Below are positions 1-6,164 of a DNA stretch of 6,164 nt, in pieces. Source of the DNA: Bacilli bacterium. GTDB taxonomy: Bacteria > Bacillota_I > Bacilli_A > Izemoplasmatales > Hujiaoplasmataceae. The stretch's first letter is position 1, and each line of letters starts with the position of its first letter. Made by a program: the position numbers and the translations under genes. The DNA is taken from contig JAGYMP010000279.1 in the NCBI GenBank assembly GCA_018400565.1, positions 1 through 6,164 on the forward strand. Reading direction: 5' to 3'. Below the pieces are notes generated by a model, which worked only from the letters and a program-made list of their open reading frames with translations, searched no databases and was not told where the DNA came from.

Positions 1-873
1 TTTGTGTGCGTTGCGCGTGGCGAAGGAACTGATGAAATAGATGATGGCATAAATCACGCCGATGTATATTTTTTGGTTTTCCTCGATCGTAAACCTCTCA
101 ATCACGACAAGGCCGATCGAAATCGAAATGATCAAGGGCTGGATGTAGTCCTTGATGCTCTTAAAACCGGCCTGGAATGCGGAAGCATCAAAGACAAAAC
201 CGCGGACTTTATTTGTCTTCATGACATATTTGATGCTTTGCCAGTTTTCTTTAAGAAACAAACCCAGTTTAAAAGATGACTGCTGTTTTTGGTTCATGTA
301 TTTTGGGTATGTGAGAATCATGAACAAATCAATCGCGAAGGGGATGATGGCGATTAAAAAAAGATAGCGGATCTCAGGAAGCCATAAGACGAAAACGATT
401 GAGACGATGCTCATGACCATCGAGCCGATCAGTGACATCGAGCGGGTCTGTCCGTAAACCATGCTTTTGGATTCTTCGATGTCTTCTTTGTCCAAAAACT
501 GCATGATCATCGATTTGTGTGTTCCTGACCGGAAAGCTTCGCCGAGACCGTACAGCACCATGGCTAAGATGAAGATCAAGAATGATTGTCTGACACCGCC
601 GATAAAGAATAAAATGAATGAAACGATATAAAAAACAAAACACAGGGCAAGTTCTGATTTTTTGCCGTGTTGGTCGGCGATGACTCCTGAAGGAATCTCA
701 AATACATATTTGATGATCTCCCGGACCGAAATTAAAATCCCGACTTTAAAAAGATTTAAGTCAGACGCAAGAAAAAAGATGATGATATAAGGTTCGAAGA
801 AGCGCAGATTCTTTAAAAAGCCATACATGCCGAATTTGAACATCTGCGTTTTATGCTGTTTGATGCTTGCCAT
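1..873 (-). CDS. MFS transporter, N-terminal 291 residues (C-terminus outside window)
   Basis: This is a polytopic membrane permease of the major facilitator superfamily; the substrate cannot be told from sequence. The frame is open without a stop from the ATG at 873 down to position 1, so the stop codon lies beyond the left edge and about 100 residues or more are probably missing. After a short basic N-terminus, residues about 28-50 form TM1 (EPYIIIFFL) and lead into the second helix. The loop 2-3 signature of the superfamily follows at residues 63-75 (GVIADQHGKKSEL, with D67, G70 and the KK pair). Further hydrophobic segments lie at about 77-95, 98-115, 150-172 and 178-196. LGEAFRSGTHKSMI after TM4 resembles drug/sugar-efflux type members. 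An AAAGGA sequence 8 bases before the ATG supports this start. The terminator at 1047-1077 separates it from the glycosidase gene upstream, so it is probably transcribed on its own. The family call is firm; the transport role is unknown. Confidence 0.9.
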   Translation of the reverse strand, partial: MASIKQHKTQMFKFGMYGFLKNLRFFEPYIIIFFLASDLNLFKVGILISVREIIKYVFEIPSGVIADQHGKKSELALCFVFYIVSFILFFIGGVRQSFLIFILAMVLYGLGEAFRSGTHKSMIMQFLDKEDIEESKSMVYGQTRSMSLIGSMVMSIVSIVFVLWLPEIRYLFLIAIIPFAIDLFMILTYPKYMNQKQQSSFKLGLFLKENWQSIKYVMKTNKVRGFVFDASAFQAGFKSIKDYIQPLIISISIGLVVIERFTIEENQKIYIGVIYAIIYFISSFATRNAHK

Positions 874-956
874 GGTATCATTCCTTTGCGTGTATCAGGC
901 AAAATTGGGTGTGATTAGGCAATAACATTGATGATATTGCAAATAGCTCTATTCAT

Positions 957-1004
957 AGTGTACCATATCAGAAGGAAAATACATCCATCAATATGATCAT
1001 CTTG
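957..1004 (-). promoter_or_regulatory. Possible promoter with overlapping imperfect palindrome, upstream of the MFS gene
   Basis: Reading the minus strand, TTGATG (986-991) and TATGGT (962-967) are 18 bases apart, each matching the sigma-A hexamers at four of six positions. TACACT (957-962) overlaps the second box as an alternative -10. A 16-base imperfect palindrome at 989-1004, CAAGATGATCATATTG on the minus strand, matches at 14 of 16 positions around a perfect ATGATCAT core and runs into the proposed -35. That position would suit a repressor operator. Both assignments are weak pattern matches, given only because the MFS gene needs its own promoter downstream of the terminator. Confidence 0.3.
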
Positions 1005-1046
1005 AATGGTCTGAAACCCCTTTTGCGGCATAAAGAAGCTCAAAAG

Positions 1047-1077
1047 AAAAACACACCGCGGCAAACGGTGTGTTTTT
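1047..1077 (-). terminator. Intrinsic (Rho-independent) terminator of the glycosidase gene
   Basis: A perfect 12-base-pair inverted repeat, AAAAACACACCG (1047-1058) with CGGTGTGTTTTT (1066-1077), encloses a 7-base loop. It lies 24 bases after the TAA stop of the minus-strand gene at 1101-2531. On the minus strand the stem ends in TTTTT and continues CTTTT, which gives the expected U-rich tail. The A-rich other side means it is mainly a minus-strand terminator, though the hairpin is symmetrical. Confidence 0.9.
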
Positions 1078-1100
1078 CCGATGGAGGAAAAGTCATTGGT

Positions 1101-2531
1101 TTATTTCTTTCGATACCATAAGTACCCAAGGATGAATAGAAAACCGTAAAACAACTGGCTTGCCTGAAACAGACCGCACGAGGAAGTGTCTTCATCGCCG
1201 GGTTCATCAATTTGGTTTCTTGTTGTGACGGTCGCCTCGTCTGTCGTCGTGATGACTGCGGTTGTGGTGGTTTGCGTGGTTTCGGTCGTGGTAATCGGAT
1301 CATCACCATTTCCGTCATCGATGGGCTCGCCGACAATCAAAACTGCATTGGACACGCCGCGTAATTCACCGTCCGACGGGGCATTCATAACATCAAGTTC
1401 ATTTGTTTCAAGATTTCTCAGCAAACAGGACGAACTGCCGCCGCCGTCCAATTCAAGCGCTGTGTGATAACCAAAATCCTCGTTGATGGAGGCCAATTCA
1501 CCGAGGGTAACACCCGGAATGCCAGTTTGCCGTCCGTCGACAACGGTGATGCCGATTTCACCTTCACGGCTCACGGCGATGGAGGTTCGCGGATGACGTG
1601 AATACACATTGCCGCGGATTGGTTCGGGAAGTTTGTCACCGTGGTCAAACAAAATCTGCCAGCCGCCGATGATGTAATCCATTTCTTCCCACTGACCTGT
1701 TGGATAAGGATAAACCTCCAAGGTTGATTCGTTTGTTATGTTGTCTTTCAACGACTGATAGGCTTCGGAATCCCCGTTTGCCGCCAGGACAAACGTGTTT
1801 TCGTTCACATTCATGTCATCGGCGCCAAAAGTGAAGGCCGACACATCACTCAATGGCTGCCCCACATAGTGTTGTTCGGAATCATTGTCAATGGGTTCAT
1901 CACTGATTCTTATTTTCGCAAGGTTGTCGCCCTGGACCACAGATGAGGCATCCGGTGTGAAAATACCGATTTCATCCTCTAAAAGGGTTTGATTCATCCG
2001 GTTCACGTGATACTCGTCCACAAGAGTGTCCGCTTCGTCATAAAGCAATAATTTATAGCCGTATTCCACATCCCCGATCCTTGTTTTATGAGCACCCGAA
2101 AAACCGAAGGAATTTTTATCATAATGTCCAAGGCGCAGCAATTGGCCCTCTACGGCATAAAAACCGACAGGCCAGCCGGTCTCGAAGCTGAAGAAGTCCC
2201 CGTTGAATGCTGCATAGACGACTTTTCCCGTTTCGATTTCATAATCAAGTGCAATCTCCCTGACCGTCGAAAGACCCTGGGCCTCCGGACCGAAAAGCAT
2301 ATCATGCAGGACAATCTCAAAATCACTGTACCGTCCCAGTTCGACATTATGGACGATATGTGTGTCCGGTCCCGCCCCGTCGATGACATACTTGTTGTAA
2401 GCGATGTCCGCGACCATGACATTTTCGTGGCTTTCCACGGTTCCGATCTGAAACGACATGTCATCGGCACTGACGACTTGGGCGATGAAACCAAACACTG
2501 CCAACACGAACACGATCAAGAATTTCTTCAT
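1101..2531 (-). CDS. Exported phosphodiester glycosidase family (NAGPA-type) protein with Thr-rich stalk and C-terminal membrane anchor
   Basis: This 476-residue surface protein has a phosphodiester glycosidase (NAGPA, formerly DUF2233-like) catalytic region. The mammalian founder removes GlcNAc from GlcNAc-phosphodiesters on glycans. Bacterial members are thought to act on envelope or extracellular glycans, but the substrate here is unknown. Residues 1-22 are a signal peptide (KK, hydrophobic core, VSA then D23). Family motifs in order are AAFNGDFF (107-114), RHPRTSIAV (312-320), VVDGRQTGIPGVTLGEL (330-346), LELDGGGSSS (359-368) and LRGVSNAVLIV (390-400). Residues about 413-437 are a Thr-rich linker, followed by an acidic stretch, Cys452-Gly, a hydrophobic helix (about 455-473) and a final RKK, which suggests C-terminal anchoring. 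The ATG at 2531 has an AAGAGGG ribosome binding site 11 bases upstream, and a strong terminator follows the TAA. It is transcribed divergently from the lipoprotein gene at 2713. The family is confident; activity is inferred. Confidence 0.9.
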   Translation of the reverse strand: MKKFLIVFVLAVFGFIAQVVSADDMSFQIGTVESHENVMVADIAYNKYVIDGAGPDTHIVHNVELGRYSDFEIVLHDMLFGPEAQGLSTVREIALDYEIETGKVVYAAFNGDFFSFETGWPVGFYAVEGQLLRLGHYDKNSFGFSGAHKTRIGDVEYGYKLLLYDEADTLVDEYHVNRMNQTLLEDEIGIFTPDASSVVQGDNLAKIRISDEPIDNDSEQHYVGQPLSDVSAFTFGADDMNVNENTFVLAANGDSEAYQSLKDNITNESTLEVYPYPTGQWEEMDYIIGGWQILFDHGDKLPEPIRGNVYSRHPRTSIAVSREGEIGITVVDGRQTGIPGVTLGELASINEDFGYHTALELDGGGSSSCLLRNLETNELDVMNAPSDGELRGVSNAVLIVGEPIDDGNGDDPITTTETTQTTTTAVITTTDEATVTTRNQIDEPGDEDTSSCGLFQASQLFYGFLFILGYLWYRKK

Positions 2532-2653
2532 TTCGACTCATTCCCTCTTTTAGATAAATATGTTCCTTCATCTTCATGATACAACCTATTGACTGAAAAA
2601 AAATATCAAATCCCGATAAAATACCCAGAAAAACAAATGAAGATGGTTCTGAA

Positions 2654-2662
2654 TGATATAAT
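2654..2662 (+). promoter_or_regulatory. Extended -10 promoter for the glucosaminidase lipoprotein gene
   Basis: TGATATAAT contains a perfect TATAAT (2657-2662) preceded by the TGn element of extended -10 promoters. The expected start point is near 2669, which gives an untranslated leader of about 44 bases before the ATG at 2713. No good -35 box is seen at the usual spacing (2634-2639 reads CAAATG), which extended -10 promoters tolerate. An ATCATGAT palindrome at 2674-2681 lies just downstream and may be chance. Confidence 0.7.
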
Positions 2663-2697
2663 AAAGACAATCAATCATGATAATCGTTCATCGGTTC

Positions 2698-2703
2698 GGA
2701 GGA
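2698..2703 (+). promoter_or_regulatory. Ribosome binding site that fixes the start of the glucosaminidase gene
   Basis: GGAGGA lies 9 bases before the ATG at 2713. It decides between that ATG and the in-frame ATG at 2677, which has no such site and would put 12 residues (MIIVHRFGGNIT) ahead of a classical lipoprotein signal peptide. Confidence 0.9.
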
Positions 2704-2712
2704 AATATCACC

Positions 2713-4299
2713 ATGAAGAAAATCACATTGTTTCTTATGATGTTTTTAATTATTTTTGTTTTGGCCTGTCAGGGAAGTCCGTCAACGACACAAGGCGAGA
2801 CAACGACAGTCTCATCCACTTCGGATGATCCATCAACGGAAACATCCACGCAAACAACAACAAATGCAACCAACACAACCCGCACTGTTACAACGACTGA
2901 TTCCGGTGAAATCCAATCCTGTGAGGAAAGAGGACTTGACATGTGTGCATTTCGTTTATCAGAAGCATTACCCGACGGTAGCTTTGATTTCTTGGCATCT
3001 TTCGATGATTTAAGCGATGCGCAGCAAATCCTGAATGAACGCACCGATCCGAATCTGGTTGTCATCGATGATGACGAAACTGTGCTGGACATGAAATACG
3101 GGGCTGTCAATTTTAAGACAAAATCCATCAGCGAGATAACGACGATTGGTCATGTGAACTTTCCCCATCCAACCTATGTCAACGGTCATTACAATGTCGA
3201 CGGGGTTTATCTGGGTGCTGAGGGCACAATTGTTTACGGCATGATAGCCGGGGTCCGTTTCGAAGTCGTCAACAGCGAAATCGAACTCATCCCCGATGCC
3301 CACCTCAACGACAGTTACTCCTACTACGAGATCGCGGACGGGGAATTGGTCCACCGCATCACATATAATCTAAGGACATCATCGTACGGCAGCATCGGTG
3401 CCATCGACATCGCACCGGGATATCTCGAAACCGGTGTGCGTTACTATAGTTATGACAACCACTATTTTTACACGGATTTCAGACAGATGACCGATGATTT
3501 GAAAAACGGGACATACGAGCATGCCGTGAATGCCGAGTCCCCTTACTATAACTATTATCAGTACTTGTCCTTCCGCAGCAAGACGAACTACACGGCAGAG
3601 GAATTAAACACATACATTTCCGCGAACGTGGGAACGACAAGCGGAATATACGACACGGGGGAGGATTTCATCAATGCCCAGAATGAGGTATATGTCAATG
3701 CGGCGATGGAGCTTGCCTTTGCGATCCATGAAAGCGGCTGGGGCAGCAGCCGGATCGCCCGTGACAAAAACAATCTCTTCGGGATCAATGCGTATGACAG
3801 CGATCCTTACGGAAGCGCAACGAGTTTTGATACCGTGCAGGACTGCATCGAATATCATGTGCAGCATTTTCTCGGCACACGTTATTTCGATCCGGAATAT
3901 TATGTGTCGTTCGGCACGAATTTCGGCAATAAATACCAGGGCATGAACTACAAATACGCCAGCGATGCCTTTTGGGGCGAGAAGATCGCCAAGCATTATT
4001 ACATGATGGACAAAGCACTGGGTTTCAAAGACCGCAACCATTACGAGATTGCTTTGCTTGATCCTGAGGCGGTCGGATATTACGGTGCGGATAAATCCAG
4101 TCCCGTTGTGTATGACCCTGAGACCTATACATACAAAGGCCTCCGGATTCCCTTTGCGGTGATGAAGGAGAAGGATGAGTTCTATCAACTCCGCTTGCCG
4201 TTGGCCTTAAATGACAACCATGAGATGGACTCATACGAGGTCATGGGTCCGACGGATGTTTTTCATGTGGACAGAAGCGATGTTATCATCATCAATTGA
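2713..4299 (+). CDS. Lipoprotein with GH73 N-acetylglucosaminidase (peptidoglycan hydrolase) domain
   Basis: This is a 528-residue secreted, lipid-anchored enzyme predicted to cut the GlcNAc-MurNAc glycan backbone of peptidoglycan during wall growth or turnover. Residues 1-18 form a lipoprotein signal peptide ending in the lipobox VLAC with Cys19. Residues 22-64 are a Ser/Thr-rich stalk. Residues about 66-290 are an N-terminal module containing Cys70 and Cys78 and ending in YYNYYQYLSFRSKTNYTAEE (278-297), a stretch also found before the catalytic domain in Bacillus-type glucosaminidases. The GH73 core spans about 324-440: AIHESGWGSS gives the catalytic Glu340, and NNLFGINAYD (353-362) is the conserved strand region. 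The C-terminus (about 457-528) looks like a small beta-rich, SH3-like wall-binding segment. The start at 2713 rests on its ribosome binding site and signal peptide. The gene is divergent from the phosphodiester glycosidase gene. TGA ends it, and 32 bases without a terminator precede etfB. Confidence 0.9.
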   Translation: MKKITLFLMMFLIIFVLACQGSPSTTQGETTTVSSTSDDPSTETSTQTTTNATNTTRTVTTTDSGEIQSCEERGLDMCAFRLSEALPDGSFDFLASFDDLSDAQQILNERTDPNLVVIDDDETVLDMKYGAVNFKTKSISEITTIGHVNFPHPTYVNGHYNVDGVYLGAEGTIVYGMIAGVRFEVVNSEIELIPDAHLNDSYSYYEIADGELVHRITYNLRTSSYGSIGAIDIAPGYLETGVRYYSYDNHYFYTDFRQMTDDLKNGTYEHAVNAESPYYNYYQYLSFRSKTNYTAEELNTYISANVGTTSGIYDTGEDFINAQNEVYVNAAMELAFAIHESGWGSSRIARDKNNLFGINAYDSDPYGSATSFDTVQDCIEYHVQHFLGTRYFDPEYYVSFGTNFGNKYQGMNYKYASDAFWGEKIAKHYYMMDKALGFKDRNHYEIALLDPEAVGYYGADKSSPVVYDPETYTYKGLRIPFAVMKEKDEFYQLRLPLALNDNHEMDSYEVMGPTDVFHVDRSDVIIIN

Positions 4300-4331
4300 A
4301 TGATTTCATATGTGGATAACGAGGTGACAGA

Positions 4332-5123
4332 ATGAATATTATAGCATGCGTCAAACAAGTCCCGGCTTCGAGCGAAGTCGATGTCGACCCCGAAACCGGT
4401 GTATTGATCCGTGACGGTTCGAATGTGAAGATGAATCCCTATGACTTATATGCGCTTGAAGCGGCGTTTGAGATAAAGGAAACATTTCCGGATTGCCTCA
4501 TCAATGCCGTTACCATGGGACCGCCGAGCGCGAAAAAAGTCCTGGAAGAAGCTTTGGCGATGGGGGCCGACCGGGCAACTCTGATCACCGACAGGGCTTT
4601 TGCGGGTGCCGATGTGTTGGCGACCTCCTATACCCTAAGCCAGCTGATTGAACACATCGGCGGATACGATCTGGTGATCTGCGGTAAGCAGACCACCGAT
4701 GGCGACACTGCACAAGTGGGACCGGAAATGGCCGAGTTTTTGGATATCCCGCATATCCCCTATGTCACTGACATCCTGGAAATCACCGATGAACACATCA
4801 TAGCGAAAAGTTCGTTTGACGGCCATGATGAAATATCCAAAGTCATGTTGCCGTGCCTGCTGACGATCGATAAGGGACACCGTGTGCCCAGACTGCCTTC
4901 CTTCATCCGCAAGCGTGCGATGAAAGACGTGCCGATCGGATCAGTGTCATTGTCGGATCTCAATGACGACAATCCCGACCATTACGGTTTGAACGGATCT
5001 CCGACACAAGTCGAGAAAGTATTCCCGCCTGATAAAACGAGGGAATCAAAAAAAATCCACGGCACAAAGGAAGTTGCCGCTGATGCGATTGTATCCTTGT
5101 TGAAAGAACGTAAATTTTTGTAG
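4332..5123 (+). CDS. etfB: Electron transfer flavoprotein beta subunit (EtfB/FixA)
   Basis: This is the beta subunit of the cytoplasmic electron-transfer flavoprotein. It pairs with EtfA and passes electrons between flavin dehydrogenases and other carriers. The 263-residue length is normal for the family. Recognisable parts are the N-terminal beta strand MNIIACVKQVP, the NPYDLYALEAA segment (35-45), the nucleotide-binding loop region GKQTTDGDTAQVGPEMAE (118-135), LTIDKGHRVPRLPS (177-190) and the C-terminal FPPDKT region. The DGDTAQVGP form is typical of EtfB from anaerobes, including electron-bifurcating members that bind FAD where classical Etf binds AMP, but bifurcation cannot be proven from this chain alone. 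GAGGTG ends 5 bases before the ATG. The stop TAG is 8 bases from the etfA start, so the two genes form an operon. No clear promoter or terminator is seen in the 32 bases after the glucosaminidase gene. Confidence 0.95.
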   Translation: MNIIACVKQVPASSEVDVDPETGVLIRDGSNVKMNPYDLYALEAAFEIKETFPDCLINAVTMGPPSAKKVLEEALAMGADRATLITDRAFAGADVLATSYTLSQLIEHIGGYDLVICGKQTTDGDTAQVGPEMAEFLDIPHIPYVTDILEITDEHIIAKSSFDGHDEISKVMLPCLLTIDKGHRVPRLPSFIRKRAMKDVPIGSVSLSDLNDDNPDHYGLNGSPTQVEKVFPPDKTRESKKIHGTKEVAADAIVSLLKERKFL

Positions 5124-5131
5124 GTGAATGT

Positions 5132-6164
5132 ATGGCGTACATTAAGGTCAACCAAGACAAAGTCAATAAAAAAACAGCGGAGACACTGATCGGTCTTTGT
5201 CCGTTTAATGCGTTTGAATACAAAGACGGAAAACTTTCCATTACCTCTGCATGCAGAGTGTGCAAAATTTGTGTGAAAAACGGACCGGAAGGTGTTTGTG
5301 AATTCGTGGAAGAAGCGAAAGCAAACCTGGACCGTTCAGCACACAAAGGCATCACCGTATACGTCGAACAGCGCCACAACCACCCGCATCCCGTAGCCTG
5401 GGAGTTGATCGGCAAAGCCAAGGAACTGGCCGAGATAAGCGATGAACCCGTCTATGCCCTCATCATCGGCGAGGATGTCGATTCGATTGCCGAAGAAGCT
5501 TTGTCATACGGCGTCGACAAAGCGTTTGTCTATGAAAACGATGCGTATCATGATTTCAATGTCGAACGCTATGTGAATGTGATTGAGACATTTAACGAAA
5601 CCTATCATCCGAACACGATTCTTTTCGGGGGGACTTCCGAGGGGCGCAGTTTCGCGCCGAGAGTCGCCGCACGCCTGAAAACGGGTTTGACTGCCGATTG
5701 CACGAAATTGGACATCCGTCCAAACGGAGACCTTTTGCAGATACGTCCCGCTTTCGGCGGCAACATCATGGCCAAAATCCATACCCCCGCGCACAGGCCG
5801 CAACTCGCGACGATCCGCCATAAGATTTTCGATGCGCCAAAGAAGACGGATCCTTTCGGTGAAATCATCCGTGAAGATTGTTCCGACATCGACACTTCCA
5901 CCCGCATCGAACTTCTAAAATCGACCAACAAACCAAAGGTCAAAGACATCTCCGAGGCCGAGATCATCGTCGCCGTCGGCCGGGCTTTCAAAAAAGAGAA
6001 AGATCTTCAACTCATCAAGCCGTTGGTTGAGCGGTTGCATGCCGAAGTGGCCTGTACGAGGCCTTTGATTGAAAACGGTTGGTTCGATCCCAGACGGCAG
6101 ATCGGGTTGAGCGGAAGAACAGTGAAGCCGAAATTGATCGTCAATCTCGGCATCAGCGGCGCGA
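5132..6164 (+). CDS. etfA: Electron transfer flavoprotein alpha subunit with N-terminal ferredoxin-like [4Fe-4S] domain, C-terminus outside window
   Basis: This is the alpha subunit of the Etf, carrying the shuttling FAD. The window holds 344 residues, and the C-terminal 50 or so are cut off. Residues 1-60 are an iron-sulfur domain: Cys23-Pro plus the CxxCxxC set Cys41, Cys44 and Cys47 form ligands for one [4Fe-4S] cluster, with an extra Cys56. The first CxxCxxC of a two-cluster ferredoxin is absent. The Etf alpha/beta domain follows from about residue 68 (GITVYVEQRHNHPHPVAWEL), with LFGGTSEGRSFAPRVAARL and TGLTADCTKL typical of EtfA. The FAD domain contains VGRAFKK (282-288), IGLSGRTVKPKL (324-335) and NLGISGA at the window edge. 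AGGTG overlaps the etfB stop and sits 5 bases before the ATG. Such ferredoxin-bearing EtfA chains occur in caffeyl-CoA reductase (CarE) and lactate dehydrogenase (LctC) complexes of acetogens. The partner dehydrogenase is not seen. Confidence 0.95.
   Translation, partial: MAYIKVNQDKVNKKTAETLIGLCPFNAFEYKDGKLSITSACRVCKICVKNGPEGVCEFVEEAKANLDRSAHKGITVYVEQRHNHPHPVAWELIGKAKELAEISDEPVYALIIGEDVDSIAEEALSYGVDKAFVYENDAYHDFNVERYVNVIETFNETYHPNTILFGGTSEGRSFAPRVAARLKTGLTADCTKLDIRPNGDLLQIRPAFGGNIMAKIHTPAHRPQLATIRHKIFDAPKKTDPFGEIIREDCSDIDTSTRIELLKSTNKPKVKDISEAEIIVAVGRAFKKEKDLQLIKPLVERLHAEVACTRPLIENGWFDPRRQIGLSGRTVKPKLIVNLGISGA

Noticed and set aside
2088..2579. 163-codon plus-strand open frame antisense to the glycosidase gene
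   Set aside because: It lacks a recognisable protein motif or ribosome binding site and overlaps a gene with clear family motifs on the other strand.
2576..2610. TTGATA and TATCAT boxes on the minus strand as a promoter for the glycosidase gene
   Set aside because: The boxes are 22 bases apart, too far for a sigma-A promoter. A promoter must exist in 2532-2712, but I cannot place it.
2677..2712. In-frame upstream ATG extending the glucosaminidase by 12 residues
   Set aside because: It has no ribosome binding site and would place polar residues before a textbook lipoprotein signal peptide, while the ATG at 2713 has GGAGGA 9 bases upstream.
2790..2905. ACA/ACG-rich stretch considered as a tandem DNA repeat
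   Set aside because: It has no fixed repeat unit; it is coding sequence for the Ser/Thr-rich stalk.
3604..4188. 194-codon minus-strand open frame antisense to the glucosaminidase gene
   Set aside because: It lies opposite the conserved GH73 catalytic region, and its translation shows no family signature.
4300..4331. Possible terminator or separate promoter between the glucosaminidase gene and etfB
   Set aside because: No hairpin with a T-run and no acceptable -35/-10 pair was found, so read-through or a promoter inside the upstream gene remains open.
5504..5991. Two overlapping minus-strand open frames opposite etfA
   Set aside because: They are shadows of the strongly conserved etfA coding frame, without start signals or motifs.

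Overview
The window looks like chromosomal DNA from a low-to-moderate GC, Gram-positive-type anaerobe in the Bacillota/Mycoplasmatota range. A walled relative of the Mollicutes (Izemoplasma- or Haloplasma-like) would fit, but that placement is inference. The support is a lipobox lipoprotein, a peptidoglycan hydrolase, strong AGGAGG-type ribosome binding sites, Thr-rich surface-protein linkers, and an EtfBA pair whose EtfA carries an N-terminal iron-sulfur domain typical of anaerobes. Tryptophan is encoded by TGG and TGA acts as a stop (end of the gene at 2713-4299), so the standard bacterial code applies.

Layout. Positions 1-873 (minus strand) hold the first 291 residues of a major facilitator superfamily (MFS) permease whose C-terminus lies outside the window. 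Positions 874-1100 are intergenic, with a strong intrinsic terminator at 1047-1077 and a weak candidate promoter and palindrome for the permease. Positions 1101-2531 (minus) encode an exported, C-terminally anchored phosphodiester glycosidase (NAGPA-type) protein. Positions 2532-2712 are a divergent intergenic region with a clear extended -10 promoter for the rightward gene. Positions 2713-4299 (plus) encode a lipoprotein with a GH73 N-acetylglucosaminidase domain. Positions 4332-5123 and 5132-6164 (plus) are etfB and a right-truncated etfA.

How the genes fit together. The two divergent central genes make a plausible cell-envelope pair. Both are exported hydrolase-like enzymes held at the membrane by a Thr-rich stalk, one through an N-terminal lipid and the other through a C-terminal hydrophobic tail. 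The etfBA pair is an electron-transfer module. Its EtfA has a ferredoxin-like domain with ligands for about one [4Fe-4S] cluster, which recalls the flavin-bifurcating lactate dehydrogenase/Etf and caffeyl-CoA reductase/Etf complexes. The dehydrogenase partner is not in the window and may be encoded just past its right edge.

No mobile element, CRISPR array, tRNA or rRNA was recognised. I see no clear sign of a wholly new system. The most useful leads are the mirrored Thr stalks, the C-terminal Cys-Gly/hydrophobic/RKK tail, and the unusual iron-sulfur domain of EtfA.
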